Shown here piece by piece: positions 63,516-64,000 of a stretch of 64,000 bases of DNA; position 1 is the stretch's first letter, and each line of letters starts with the position of its first letter. The position numbers and the translations under genes are program-made. The notes under the pieces were generated by a model. The model saw only the letters and a list, made by a program, of their open reading frames with translations. It did not search any database and was not told the DNA's origin. This DNA comes from Pseudovibrio axinellae (GTDB lineage: Bacteria > Pseudomonadota > Alphaproteobacteria > Rhizobiales > Stappiaceae). The DNA lies in assembly GCF_900110875.1 (NCBI RefSeq), contig NZ_FOFM01000005.1:186001-250000 (forward strand), read 5' to 3'.

Positions 63516-64000
63516 TCAAGCTTCTTCGGTTGGCACCAAAGGAACGGTTGAGAGGTATTGGCGTCTGTATTCCTCAAGAAACGACACCAGACTATCTCCG
63601 CCGCCAATGGACTTTGCAACGTTAAGAAACTCAACGCCGCGATCATCGATTGGACGGGTAACAATCTCAAAGACTTCTGCATCAGGTGACTGGCTCATCT
63701 TTTGAGAATACTTCTGGCGAAGACGCTCAAGCCCCAGACTGTCTTCCGCAAGCGTATAAGCAATTGCTGCACGAACAACATCAACGCGCTCATGATCTGC
63801 AAGTGGGACTTCATCAGACCAGCGGCTTCCATTCATTCGCTCAAGCTGCTCACCAGCCTTCTGCCATGACTGGGCAGACCACAGAGTATCAGCCCGAAGG
63901 CGATCCACATCAGAGCCAGACATATTTCGAACAAGCTGCAAAGCAAGGTCAGGTCGCCCGCGTTCACTCAAAGCACGCGCTTCAACAATGTTACGTTGCC
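63516..64000 (-). CDS. C-terminal part of a helical, TPR-like protein (cut by right edge)
   Basis: An open frame reads leftward from beyond the window edge to a stop at 63516, giving at least 161 residues. It is rich in Leu, Ala, Arg and Glu, with repeat-like helical pairs (EARALSERGRPDLALQLVRNM, LWSAQSWQKAGEQLERM) that resemble tetratricopeptide-type helices. The start lies outside the window. No family is named. Its stop faces the LprI-like gene 46 bases away. Confidence 0.65.
   Translation of the reverse strand, partial: QRNIVEARALSERGRPDLALQLVRNMSGSDVDRLRADTLWSAQSWQKAGEQLERMNGSRWSDEVPLADHERVDVVRAAIAYTLAEDSLGLERLRQKYSQKMSQSPDAEVFEIVTRPIDDRGVEFLNVAKSIGGGDSLVSFLEEYRRQYLSTVPLVPTEEA

Noticed and set aside
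1-64000. tRNA, rRNA, tmRNA, prophage, transposon and CRISPR signals
   Set aside because: I looked for conserved T-arm sequences, transposase-like frames, terminal repeats and regular direct repeats in the gaps and saw none; a tRNAscan, Infernal and ISfinder run would be needed to confirm.

Overview
The window is a chromosomal stretch of an alphaproteobacterium. Gene content and order point to the Hyphomicrobiales side of the class: a liv operon with its small partner gene, purC-purS-purQ, purL-bolA-grxD, recA-alaS, icd, a flagellar operon running into cckA, the F1-ATPase zeta subunit and a UPF0314 protein. Base composition is moderate (about half G+C by eye), which would suit a marine Stappiaceae member such as Pseudovibrio; this placement is inference. 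I saw no rRNA, tRNA, CRISPR array, transposase, integrase or phage gene.

Left part (1-17.7 kb): the start of a small secreted protein; a branched-chain amino-acid ABC transporter operon read leftward (livH-livM-livG-livF-small membrane protein-livK); a flavin reductase and a P1-family peptidase; a tetR-adaptor-RND efflux operon preceded by three tandem 20-bp operator-like units; and a fused indolepyruvate ferredoxin oxidoreductase with a divergent Lrp/AsnC regulator.

Middle (17.7-35.3 kb): a bile-acid-symporter-like transporter, rpe, an HpaI-type aldolase, the ATPase zeta subunit, then purC, purS, a 35-residue membrane peptide gene missed by length cut-offs, and purQ. About 6 kb of accessory genes (chrA, AraC regulator, peroxiredoxin-like protein, FUSC/HlyD efflux pair, secreted protein) separates purQ from purL, bolA and grxD. 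A HAD phosphatase, a 63-residue secreted protein, ttcA and rpsD follow.

Right part (35.5-64 kb): a Na+:alanine symporter, murI-trmJ, an HdeD-like protein, a UPF0314 protein, a FabF-type ketosynthase, icd, a glycerophosphodiesterase-like gene, a cyclic-nucleotide-gated potassium-channel-like gene, alaS, recA with a GAAC-N7-GAAC SOS box, psuK-psuG, a YiiX-like protein, a lipoprotein, and the leftward flagellar operon flgB-flgC-fliE-fliQ-fliR-flhB ending at cckA. Two tandem full CtrA-type boxes lie upstream of flgB; divergently, a FliO-like protein with a long low-complexity tail and fliP follow, then an LprI-like protein and a truncated gene at the right edge.

Most of the window is ordinary core chromosome. 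The most interesting items are regulatory: tandem CtrA boxes before an operon that leads into cckA, the three-unit TetR operator, the palindrome before icd, the hairpin before livK, and the structured zone between the peptidase and RND genes with two outward-facing terminators.
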